From the NCBI GenBank assembly GCA_002633005.1, contig NMRA01000086.1, forward strand, positions 738,433 to 802,432: a stretch of 64,000 nucleotides of DNA. The letters run 5' to 3'. Positions 11,701 through 22,414 of the stretch are shown piece after piece (the first letter of the stretch is position 1; every line of letters starts with the position of its first letter). Position numbers and translations under genes: made by a program. The notes beneath the pieces were generated by a model. That model did not search any database. It worked only from the letters and a program-made list of their open reading frames with translations, and was not told where the DNA came from. The stretch is from Phoronis australis. Taxonomy: Eukaryota > Phoronida > Phoronidae.

Positions 11701-14700
11701 TCAAGTGAAAAAAATAAAAGTGAGTTTTATGTGACGAAGAACTGACAGATGTGTGCTCACCAATTGAGAGTCATTCTTATTAAAAATTATGTAGGACCCT
11801 ATAAAAATTCCATATTTAGTTGACTTCATATTGTCATCACAACAATGAATCTTTCAAACACTTTTCTTTTTGCACTTTCCCCAAAGCGCCACTGGGATTT
11901 TTTTTAATGTTCCACGTTTGCCCGAGGGGCTGTCAAAGATAGGACTTGCATGATTTTTATGAAAAAATAATCAAAAATCGCATCAAACAAAAACGGAATA
12001 TTTTTGAAAAATGTAGTGTTTTTCAAATTTCATCTTGAATTTATATCAAATGAAATTTGGCCTCGCTATTGGCGTTGTTTTTTTTTTGCTGTGGATGTAC
12101 CATTGTTTTTGTGAACATTAATTAAAAAGACATGGTCTAGTTACCCAATTAATGACAGGTTGATATTAAGTCAAAAGTCAAAGTCTACAGGCTCCCTACT
12201 TTCCGAAAATGTGTTCTTTTACCCTGCTAATTGCATTAGTTTTCTAGATATTCAATTAAATGAATGAGACTTGTCACCAAAGTCCAACATTGTCTTAATT
12301 TAACTGCAGTACATCATGTTAATGACTTAAGTCATCATCTATAAAAACGAACTTCGAACTTGGCATTGTAGACGAGTCAAATTTGATGAGAATCCGCCTT
12401 TTTTGATAACAGACAAGTTTTGATGTCAAATGAAATTTAGTGGTGTTGAGGAACTTCATCAAAAATTTCCGGTGTGGAAACGACTATCTTGGAAGCAGTC
12501 AACATACCAGCTGCAACCAAAATGAGCAATTTTGAACTGCAAGTCCCATTTTGATTGGTTGTTACATTAACCCATTTAACCCCGTAGACCGCTTTTTTTC
12601 GGTCTCGCAAAATGCCGAACTTCAAGCAACAAGATATTTGATATTAAAATGAAGACCCTTTTGAAACCACTGAACCGTACCTTGATGTGGAAAGTGTAGA
12701 GCCGTTTTGTCCATATCTGACGGACTTCATTCACCACCGGGTGCGCCCTCTGTCGTAGAATAAAATGATTCAAACCATACTGGGGATTCCCTAATGTCGG
12801 GGAAATCCCATAACAGATCTGAATGCCCTGCAGGTAGATCAAGTCTCTGTTAAGACTAGAGGTCTTTGGACTTGGATCTCAATTTAAATATAGACTTACC
12901 TTCATTTCTAATAGCTTTTCTGATTCATTAGATATGATGTGAGTTGTTAAAGGGGTTTTCCAAGAATTTTGATGATTGGCGGAAACAAAATGTCGGTGGA
13001 TAGCGATTCAGATGTAGACTTTTCAGATGACGAAATTGACAATAATTTGTATGCTTTTGACTTCATTAATGTAATAACTAACCAAAAAAGGGAATTTGAA
13101 TTTATCTGGCTTGAGTTAGTTGACAAGGACAACAATGAAGTTTTGAGTTTCATGGCTTTGAACTGTAGGAAAACTTCATAGGTAGCGAATTTCGCAATTG
13201 CGTCAAACAAACACCAAGTAAACTCCGACAACTATGTAAAATGGTGGGTTAAACTAATTTGAGTCATAACTGGAAGTAGACACAGGTTTGGACGATCGCC
13301 ATTGTCATTTTATGGCCTTCAAATGTTAATGGAAGTTATGAAGTATGATCGAGAATATCTCTTTTAGTCTAAAATCAATTTTCACTTCTTGGTTGACTCG
13401 AAGTTTGAAGAAATTATGTCCCGAAATTGTTTTTTTTTTCTTCTCATATAAAATGTTACCCTTACTTCATTGACAACACTCGAGCCAAATTTGTGAGCTA
13501 ATTACAGGTGAAAACACTTTGGTTGTGATCCTTCAGGATTGCATTTTATGGTCAATAAATGGTGATGGTTAAAGAGCTAACATTTACTTGGACACAGTTT
13601 GCACATTCTCGTGTTTGCTTTGATTTTGCGCTTTGAATTTCTCCAGAACCCTTGAAGAATCGTGTCAAATGAGTATGACTGTCATTGATTATTAGATTAT
13701 TCAGTTCTCCATTGCGGGGACACTAATGCTTTTCACTGTAGTGCTCAGAGTTGGAAAAATAAGCATCCTTCTATCTTTGCCATTTGTGATACATGCTAGA
13801 TTAAGCCTGGAGATAAGGACTTAAACATAAGGTGAAATTCATTGTTGTCTATGAACATCAGAAACAAAATCATGTTGCATGATATTTAAATAAAACGCAC
13901 AAATTGATAATTTCTAGCAAAAGTAAGTAGCTGTAATTTGTGAACATACACGAGCTGGTATTTCTCATTCAAATGCATTTGTGGCCTATTTTGAGTAATT
14001 GTGACTCATTTCCAGCCTTGAGAGGGGGCTGTGTGTCAGCCAAAGACAGGATGTCACATCACTCCCACCGTTTACATTCCTCTTGTTTCCAGCTTCCAGA
14101 AGGCTCATTCTCGGCCAAGGACATGATCGAGGTGATCTTCACCCAGATGGCTGAGCAGACTATCCTTGTCACTCAACTAATAGTCGAGTTCGCCAAGCAC
14201 CTGCCTGGCTTCCTCTCCATACCCAAAGAGGACCAAATCGTTCTATTAAAGGCAAGTGATGCTTCCTCATGGGCCACTGGTGTTTTTAAATACTAGTCGG
14301 CCACCCATACAATGTTGCTCAGCTCATTTGGTTTCACCAGAAGTTTTTGTATGGATCAGTGAAATGTTAGTTTGTTGTTTGAGTACTCGGACAAACTTAG
14401 TTACCACATAATAACTGAAAAAATCAGTCATGGAGCTGTATCAATGTTTCAGAACATGTGATTAGTCGTTGCAGAGCCCAATTGATTTCTGGTGAAGTCA
14501 TGAATTCGTTGCCATATAAACTCGGGTTTGCAATATATGCAGGCAGTTTTCCCCATTCTGATAGGGTTGGTCGTAATGGAGAGCTTTGGCTTCACATTAA
14601 ATGTGAAGTCTGCCTTCTTTGCTTACTACTACGTCACAATGTTGACCTACATTTTCGCGTTTAGTCTTGTCACTTGGACGGTAACAACGTGCAGACAGGT

Positions 14701-17700
14701 GATGTCGCGTAAGAGTACAACCTGAGTTTTAATTGCCAGTTTATAGTAAAAAATAGTTGAGTTTGTGAAACTTAAATTTATGCTTTTCAATTTTCGTAGA
14801 ATGTTTAGGGAGGGGGGAGGGAGGGAGAGAGCTTTTTATTTAATCAGATACAAATATACAATACGAAACAAAGAGTAAAATATGAAAGAACGTATATACA
14901 AACAAAAATACAATAATGACTGTAATCATATATGTACATTTTTTCATTTAAATGGCATACTTTGTGCAATTTGATTTGGTTACCAACCAAGGTATGAAAT
15001 GCTAGCAGCTGTTCAGCAGTTGTTATTATTACAAGATGAATTCGTAGAAAAAATGTATATGCCAGTGTGAACCTGTAACCTGGTGATTCGCACATTCCCA
15101 CTGAATGTGTAGCTGAAGCTCTCTAATATTGTTATTTGATTGACACATTTACCTTATGACTTCATTTTATCAAGAGAGTCAGTTGGCTGTTACTCACCAA
15201 AGCTATTTTAGGTTTTGAATTTAATTTGTGCAATTTTTGTCTCACACATCAAATTTTCTAAACATCTCCAAGAATTTTCTTTAGATGCATAATGTGATGA
15301 CGTAATTGAGTTAAAAGCAGTGTTTGCTGAAGTTAACATTTTACTTCTGGATATTAATGGTCATACCGTAGCGATATAATTGGTTCGCCTCATCTCTAAG
15401 TACGATTATCAATATTTTTGTTAGCTTTCCGCATATGTCGCAATTACGCACTGTAAGAAAAGTTCAGCTGTGAAGGACACTGTCAAAACAGATTTTGTGC
15501 CATGGTTGTTTTGTTAAATTGTTGTAGTGTTTTACCAACCAGCTTGTAATCTGGGTTCAATGACCAAGCCACGAATTATTTATTTTTCTTACCCCTATAT
15601 GAAATGAACTAATCCGTTTACCAGGGGTTTTTGGTGTAGCTTTTTGTAATTTTGGAGAGAGTATTGAAATGCACCAGACAGGTACCATGAATTCAACGTA
15701 TCAGGTAATTTGACAAAAAATACTGAAACTCATGGATGACGTCATGGAATCTTATACGGTTTGCATTTTCAATGATTAATGATGGTCCCAATCAGAACAG
15801 ATCTCATCAGTATGGATGTGTCTTAAAATGGAGAGTTGGTGGCAAGAATGCAGTTGGTCAGGAATTGTACTATCAGTGTTTGGATATTCAGAGTTTGTTT
15901 TGACTTGGAATCTCAGTTTATGCTTGCTTATTGACCCTGGTGGATGGCCTCCAGTGGTCTTGTTAGTCTATCCTAATATTTAGTGTAAACTGTTCCCATC
16001 GTGGTTAAGAGAGCATAAATTCATCCGGTAAGTTGTGTGGAATGCCCCCCTCCAAATGGATAGCTGCATAGACTTGTGCTGTGCGGACACATTACGCCGT
16101 TTTCCCGTTGCTCCCAATTTGTTCGATTCTGTAGCCCAACAACAAGTTGGGAAGTTCACCCCTGTAGCCAATATCTTACACGACTGATTAACTTGATTCT
16201 GGCATTTATGGTTGGAGGGCCAGCTCTCTTTTGTTCGATAATTGCTCTAATCTCTGATAAGATGGTATCTAGCCTGACTGGGCTGTGCTGCTAAAAATGA
16301 AACTTAAATTATAACATTTTTGAACATAAACCAATAGCATTTCTGTTGTCATACGAGACAAACGACTGAGCTGGGCAGTTAACAAAAGAGCCAGATGTTA
16401 TCGCACGTTCAGAACACCTCACATCTGGAAACGTTACTGAACGACAGAACGTTGTCATGAGGCCATACATTTACAATACATGAACCAAACCCTCAAACAA
16501 TAAAAACCCTAATGGAGTCATTGATTGTTGCCCTTTCAACCAGTTAAAACTGTCAGCTTTTGACCCTGACAAATGTTACCTTTGTAAAGTGTGTCAATAA
16601 CACAACCCTGCACGAGACATGTGGATCTCAACAGTTGACTTGTCCCGTTTCAATAGGTCCAACTTAGTTACCGGAACGAAGACAAACCATACCTGTCGGT
16701 TTAAAATCAATTTTAAAATGAAAGTCGTTCGGTTTTCTTAAACTTATTTTTTGTTGAAATGGAAAAAAACTGCAGTAACAATGAAACACAAATTGTTGAG
16801 GATTAAATGTCAGTTGGGTCTCGCTGAAAAAGTCTTGTATGAGTGCAGTGCCACGCATACATGAGTGCCTCTCAGCAGCTTATTGTCTGAACTAGACTAG
16901 ACAATCTGGTTCAGATGGTGTGGAGACCATATAGGCTCTCAAATGCTAGAAGTCCTTCAGCAAATTATGCCTTTTCGACTCTTTTGGAGGTCATCGATGT
17001 CTTTAATTTCATCCAACTTGAGTAAATGATTCGGAATTCTGGTTTCTTGTGATGCATGATTTCATATATGAATGAAATGGTTGACATCGCCATTGACATC
17101 GCCATTATCTGCCCAGGTGGCGCGGGTTTCGTGAGTAGCAATCATGGCAGCCATTGCTGACCGCCAGTGTCGAGCATTTGTGATGTGCTGTCAAGATACG
17201 CAGTCTCGATGATTGATATGATAGGCGTATATGCACTGATGCACTCCTTGAAAAAGTGGTCATTTCACAGTTTTGTTCAAGAATGAAGGAACATATCATA
17301 AAGAAATCTTGATCACTAGACTATTTGTTCAAGTTGGAAGTCTTTTAAGTCATTGACAGTGTACTAAAGTGTCCCTCTATGCCTGAATGGTACTGACTGC
17401 AATATGACTTTGGTAGTTAAGCCTGTAAAAAGATAACATACTCAAACCTGCATCATTCTTACACGCCTCAGGTAGATTTTTTTGAAAAATTAAACAAATA
17501 AAAAATTCACCACCACCCCATTAATTTAAAAAAAAAAAACAAAGACAAGAACCAATTGTGTTTCTGGCCGTATATGGATAATCAAGCCCGTCGTAAATGT
17601 ATCCTGCAGTGTTGACTTTTGTTATGCAGTGATGTGTTGTTATGTGACATAGTGACCCCCAGTGAAAACGAATTTTAATTTTCTTGTAGAACTTGTGAGT

Positions 17701-20063
17701 TATGCCTGCTCTTGCATCGCATGTTAGTGAGCAGAAACTTGTTTGCACAAGTTCTTTTCGCTGTTTATGTATAGCAAATAAAACTTTAACGTATAGTGTA
17801 TTGATGCATGAATCAGTGGTTTGTTTAGATTAACCAAACATTTATTGGTGTCTTTTTCCTCACTCAGGGCTCAGCATGTGAAGTAATGATATTACGAACA
17901 TCACGCCGGTACGACCTTAGCACCGACACAGTCATTTTTGCCGACGGTCAGTCGTACACGAGAAACAGTCTACGGTATGGTGGCCTGAACCACTTTGCCG
18001 ACAGCATGTACGATTTTTGTCGTGGCATGGGTCTTCTAGAAGTGGACAATGCTGAGTATGGTCTCATCACGGCCATATGCATATTCTCAGGTGAGGCTGT
18101 CTTTATGACTTGGGTCACTTGGAGGGAACATTTGCTGAAGTGAAAACCCAAAATGATGCATTACCCAATTTCATACCAGTTAAAAAGCTCGTTTTATGGC
18201 AAATAATTTTGAACTTTTGGTTAGCAAACTACCTCTCTATTTTGTTTGTAAAGAAAATATATATTGCATTTGTTTGATTTATGTATGATAATTTCACTAT
18301 GGATGACGAATGTTGCTACGCTGGACCGTTCCTGTCACTTCATTATTTCCTTTGTGAAACAATTGCATGGGTTAGTACACTATGGTTATTTTCCTATCAA
18401 GCTTATATTGGGGAATGAAGGAGTTTCATGCTCTTTTTATTCACAGTCCTGAGATTTGGAAAGCCTCACTGAGGAAAAAGCTTTTCAGTTTAGCGCACCT
18501 CATGGGGACCCGTGGAATTTTATTTTTGAAAATTTCTCAACAAATGTTAATGTAATCAAATTAGTTACTTCATCATTAACCTGGTGTACACCGTAGACAG
18601 GGCTCGATTTGGCGACATGCAGGTCGCTATTGGGACCTCAGATTTAGTTAGGCGACCTAAAAGTACCAAGTCGATTCACACACTTCCAAGCACTAGCTTA
18701 AAATACTACCTGGAAGGGCCCGTTTATTTCTCATGCACGGACTTTCGTATCCTCGAGTACAGAGTACCTTATTTTGGCAATTGAGGAATGTCGCCAGGTC
18801 GCGTTTGGTGAGTTGACGTTATGCTAAGTATCTAGAACAAACCAGTTAAGGGCTGTTCCAGTAAAATCCGTGTGGGAAGGTGGGGACAGCAGTAGAAACA
18901 AAAATTCTTGGTTGGTGGTCTTCAGAAAAAAACACAAATTATGGGTGGTCGTTCCTGTAAGAAGTGATGCATTAAAAATGGGTGGTATTTTTTGACCTGT
19001 TAATGTTGACAGATGCAATTGGCATATATCCTAACTTATCCTAATACAAAAAAGCCCGTATTGCCAGTGAACAGAGTGCATTAATCGAGTCATGGGCAAC
19101 TTGATTTGAGCCAACTGTTTGTCTGCAGTCCTATTGAATTGAAAAGTTATGCAACACTAAACTGGTTTTAACGCATATAAGAAAATTGATGATTTTTAAA
19201 TAAAAAGTATGAGGAGTAAGATAAACAAGTTCCAATATTCACTTGACATAGAAGTATAAAAGAGTTCGTGGAGACAGTTTGAGATTCATAGATCCTTATA
19301 ATTGAAAAAATGTTCATTGAAATTATAGACACATGGTGAACAGAGACACCTGGTGGCTGCCAAAAGTATTGCTCACAGGCTACTTTAGTTTTTGACAATA
19401 TTGGACAAGACTAGTTCTTGACTGTCAATCATCTAAGTTCTAAACAGGTCCTCCTGGAGGCAATTTGTTTGCAAGTGTTGGATTTTATATTTTAACCTAT
19501 TAAAAATAATTAAAAAATTATGGGTCATGGGTTGGAGAAATAAATGAAAAATATTGGGCGGTGGGTATGAAATAAAAGTGCTTTCCCCCCTCCCATACAG
19601 ATTTTGCTGGAACAGCCCTAAATGTTTTCATCGTTTAAACAGTGGTTTGTGCAAAATTGAAGCGATAGCATTTTTCAGCATCCCTATGTTAAAGTTGGGA
19701 CATCGCTTTCGAATCCCAAAATTGAAAGTTTTGTTCTGTCAGTGTTACGTAGGTCATATACTGGACCACGCTCTTAAAAGCTCGGTTTATCAGAATGAAA
19801 TGTATGTTATAGAGCGGCCTGGCTTGTTGGAGGCGAAACAAATCGAGCTGATTCAGGAGATCTACCTACATGCCCTAGAGGAGTATGTACGTGTACGCCG
19901 GCCACAGGGGAGTAACTTCCTGGCCAAACTGTTGATGAAGCTGACTGAACTGCGGACATTGAGTGCGGAACATTCCGAGGTCCTGCTGGCACTCAAGGTA
20001 AACAGGGGCTTCTTGCCACCCCTGTTGATGGAATATTTTGACGTGGAAGGTGACGCATATTGA
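2633..20063 (+). CDS. NR1H: NR1H-family nuclear receptor (EcR/LXR-like), 3' five exons; 5' exons outside window
   Basis: Five exons at 2633-2773, 11433-11719, 14093-14251, 17868-18090 and 19813-20063 join in one frame to a TGA stop. They encode the second C4 zinc finger, a Ser-rich hinge and a full ligand-binding domain of a ligand-regulated transcription factor that probably pairs with RXR. The zinc finger reads [10 protein letters not shown] onward with C-x5-C-x9-C-x2-C spacing. The ligand-binding domain has the family signature ([12 protein letters not shown], then [10 protein letters not shown]), RRYD followed by [16 protein letters not shown] and [13 protein letters not shown], and ends in helix 12 ([13 protein letters not shown]). 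The helix 5-8 region matches arthropod EcR better than LXR or FXR, whereas the end of the zinc finger ([16 protein letters not shown]) is closer to LXR. The first zinc finger is absent because the split before GFF is the conserved intron site, so that exon lies upstream. NR1H membership is secure; EcR versus LXR orthology is inferred. Confidence 0.93.
7765..7875 (+). repeat. Dispersed repeat terminus (GGGCGATTACC family)
   Basis: The sequence has GGGCGATTACCTGGGC and ends AACCCGCGAGTTTACGGTA. Related copies are at 9030-9070 (diverged), 55262-55375 (inverted) and 56470-56505 (end only). The shared end with a terminal TA suggests the end of a mariner-type element; the other end was not located. 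Confidence 0.6.
9437..9466 (+). repeat. GTC/CGT trinucleotide microsatellite
   Basis: A short run of GTC triplets, interrupted once by CGC, lies inside the large receptor intron. Confidence 0.8.
11433..11719 (+). CDS. NR1H: NR exon: C-terminal extension, hinge, start of ligand-binding domain
   Basis: The acceptor is cgttgcag and the donor gtgagt; the 287 nt start with the last two bases of the split Cys codon and end in phase 0. It encodes the C-terminal extension (CLLSDEQCK), a basic then Ser-rich hinge and a KVEP sequence that resembles a sumoylation consensus. Helix 1 follows, with [18 protein letters not shown] closely paralleling the EcR helix 1 region. Confidence 0.92.
11720..14092. 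other. Receptor intron between hinge and helix 3 exons
   Basis: A GT-AG intron with many short homopolymer runs. An acidic, Ser/Asp-rich 70-codon open frame at 12969-13181 has no recognisable domain. Nothing further seen. Confidence 0.7.
14093..14251 (+). CDS. NR1H: NR exon: ligand-binding domain helices 3-4
   Basis: This is a 53-codon exon in phase 0 at both ends, entered at tttccag. It holds the nuclear-receptor signature around FAKHLPGF and EDQIVLLK, the coactivator-groove region. The exon ends at AAG followed by gcaagt, a GC donor. Reading through instead leads into intron and a stop near 14294, whereas splicing there to 17868 restores the expected spacing (LLK-GSACEVM). Confidence 0.93.
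14252..14257 (+). other. Non-canonical GC splice donor
   Basis: The donor reads AAG|gcaagt, the usual shape of a GC donor in which all positions but +2 match the consensus. The nearest GT, five bases downstream, would change phase and create an in-frame stop soon after the join to the 17868 exon. The GC donor is therefore the one that maintains the protein. Confidence 0.85.
14258..17867. other. Receptor intron with GC donor, remainder
   Basis: This is the rest of the GC-AG intron. It contains a G-rich stretch near 14808-14830 and a short ATCGCCATTGAC tandem near 17088. No coding or RNA gene recognised. Confidence 0.7.
17868..18090 (+). CDS. NR1H: NR exon: ligand-binding domain helices 5-8
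   Basis: The acceptor is cactcag and the donor gtgagg; the exon enters in phase 0 and leaves in phase 1. It encodes the most EcR-like section: [12 protein letters not shown], a beta-turn with [12 protein letters not shown], then [17 protein letters not shown] and TAICIFS. In EcR this segment lines much of the ligand pocket. Confidence 0.93.
18598..18836 (+). mobile_element. hAT-like MITE remnant (CAGGGCTCGA family)
   Basis: It begins CAGGGCTCGATTTGGCGAC, and its interior (GACCTCAGATTT, GTTATGCTAAG) matches the better-preserved copy at 53480-53975. The right terminal repeat is eroded. It lies in the last receptor intron. Confidence 0.65.
18850..19618. mobile_element. PIF/Harbinger-like MITE with TAA target duplication
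   Basis: The left end is GGGCTGTTCCAG(TA)AAATC and the right end its near-reverse complement (GATTTTGCTGGAACAGCCC). The element is flanked by TAA at 18847-18849 and 19619-19621. This 3-bp target site and GGG-type end fit PIF/Harbinger. No transposase is visible. Confidence 0.75.
19813..20063 (+). CDS. NR1H: NR terminal coding exon: helices 9-12 and stop
   Basis: The acceptor is tgttatag, with a weak pyrimidine tract. The first two bases complete a Glu codon, giving [10 protein letters not shown]. Then come the dimerisation helices 9-10 ([19 protein letters not shown]) and the AF-2 helix ([12 protein letters not shown]), with the stop at 20061-20063. A Harbinger-like MITE ends only 195 bp upstream of the acceptor. 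Confidence 0.92.
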
Positions 20064-22013
20064 TGAAGGTTGTGACGTAACCGTCTGCATTTGACCAAAG
20101 AAAGGTGTCTTCATATAGAGTCTGTATGGTCACATGGAAAGTGGTTGGTGTCACCACGACACACCTATCCAACAGTTGGTTGGCGTGATGGGAATGGTAC
20201 CGACTGCAGTATGTGAACAAATGCTTATGTAAACAACTCGAGGCGAGGTGCACTCAGACACCTTGCCCTGTGTGACACGGTTGCAGCTGACCGCTTTGAA
20301 TCTTCAATCAAAATCTGAACTGCAATTGGTATACAGCGGCCATGTTTTGCCCTGATACTGAGACAGAATCATACCACTTCAGTCTGCTCATCAAAAGGAA
20401 CAGCCATGACGTATGGAACAGTATTCTGTCACACAAATATTCTAGAATGTCCAAAAACTGCACAGCGGACCAGTATTGATTCACAGACGTGCTCGCAGGA
20501 GTTTGATTCAACATTACACTTGCAGAGTGGTTAGCCTAAGTGGTGCAGCAATGGATTGATTAAGTGTCTTCAGAACATGTCCGTTGTCTTTATTACACAG
20601 AACACAATCCATGCCACGTTTTGCCAAGAATCTAGTCTACCTCAAGGACTATGAATGCTATTATGGGACTGGCCTGGACATTTCTGAGGAGAAATAACTG
20701 ATGGCCCCCAGTTGAAGCTTTAATGCTACTAGTCAAATGTTGTAGCCCAAGTGGAGGGTTGATGGGAGTGGAGATTGATAGACTTAATTCTGGTCTCTCT
20801 GGGATATTTATGTCACTCATTGAAATTCGTCACGTATTCAACACACAAGTTGACAGAGTTGTGAAATCAGGTTTTATCAAATTTCTATCAAAAATGATGA
20901 GTTCATAGCTTTTGTAAGAAAAGAGAAGAAAAAATTGTATTTCACTCATCATGCTGTATTTTGACCCGAACTGATGAACATTCACCATAAGGTGGTTTGT
21001 AATATTCAGCTGTCATTAAGCATTTCGTCAAGTTTTGAATAATTACTGAAGTCTTTTAATGAAGTTTTTGATTATGTGCTCCCTGTGTTGCCAGATTTGA
21101 TACAGTGCTGGTTTCCTTACTGACATTTGAGTGTGTTATCAGCTGTGTTGGCATTGTCTCACCCATTGGAAGTTCTACAGTTCATATACCGGGGTGTGTT
21201 AAGAGTTTCTTGGGTGGCTGTCGCAGCTGCTAATGAGTCATAATGTTCAGATGTGACTTTGTGCTTCAAAAAGTAAATTGTGATTTAAGTATTTAGAAGT
21301 GCTGAAATATTGGGGGCTCCTGTGTGGTGGTGTTTCCCAACGTTTTGTTTGGATGACGGTGTATCACTGACAGATCAAGAATGTACAAAAGTGGTGCCCA
21401 GCCACATCTTTTGAAGGAAAATGGCCTAAACTCGGCATGCTGGGTCGATGCTCTTGGTCATGCCCGTGCCACGCCTTCCCAAATCCGCCAGTGGGAATTC
21501 ATCATAGAGTTCATTTGTCTGGTACGTTTTGCGTACCGTTTTTGTTTTAGTTTTACTTCACTGAATACACCTCAAACTGAGAGAGACTTAATTTGAAAAT
21601 TGGGTACACTTCGTATAATGTCATGTTTTAGCTTGTCAGTAATATCAAAATTATTATCTTGAAATAAGACGATTTACCGTATGTTGTATAGAGATTGTAT
21701 TTTTAGGGCTGTTTTATATACATTTAACTGTTTTATCAGAATTATTATTCATATTGCTCACCCTGTCTATTTTTCTGACTAGCTATCGCTGGTGTAGGAT
21801 AGCGTGCCTGGATGATAGTTGCAAATTGTGTCACAGCGTGTAAAATTTAATCATAATGTGTAATTATTGTGTCAAGGTGCTGGGTTGTTTGTAGTTGTGG
21901 AGTGGGGATCGTAGATAAAATTATATTTTCCTTCGGCTAAACAGAGAGAGAAGGACTGAGTGTGGTTTGGAACCAGTAGAGGCAGCATGCTCCATTTCTT
22001 GGTGATAACAGCC
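20064..22013. other. 3' flank of the receptor gene
   Basis: This presumably includes the receptor 3'UTR. No strong polyadenylation site could be fixed; AATAAA-type hexamers occur only beyond 22 kb. No coding sequence recognised. Confidence 0.6.
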
Positions 22014-22414
22014 AGGGCTCGGGTTCTAATCTTTTAAATCGAAATGAAACTCGAAATTATGTTTGGCATTTTCTACTCTACTTTTGTGTGAACTCGAGAT
22101 AAGTGTCTATTATTCTATGCTGAATACCTAATGATCGACTTAGTTTACGTGGATAATTTTTTAGTCCTAGTTTGCAGTTGATAAATCCAACATTAAGGCT
22201 GAAAGTTCGAGTTTGCACTCGAAATTTTTGAGTTTTTGCTCAGTTTGTAGCAGGAATAAAAAAGTCATCAAGTGCAAACTTGGACTGGAAACTCGTATAC
22301 ATAAATTATAATGTATTCGAGCATATCTAATAACCACTTATCTTGAATTCGCACAAAAGTAGCAGAGAAATTGCCAAAAATAATTTCGAGTACTCAGATG
22401 AGATTCCAGGTCCA
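22014..22414. mobile_element. Palindromic (foldback) MITE, copy 1
   Basis: The ~400-bp element is built largely of two inverted arms. The left arm (CGAAATGAAACTCGAAATTA, then GGCATTTTCTACTCTACTTT) reappears inverted at the right (AAGTAGCAGAGAAATTGCC, TAATTTCGAG). The centre is rich in CGAGTTT/AAACTCG. The same element is at 32397-32799. Confidence 0.8.
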
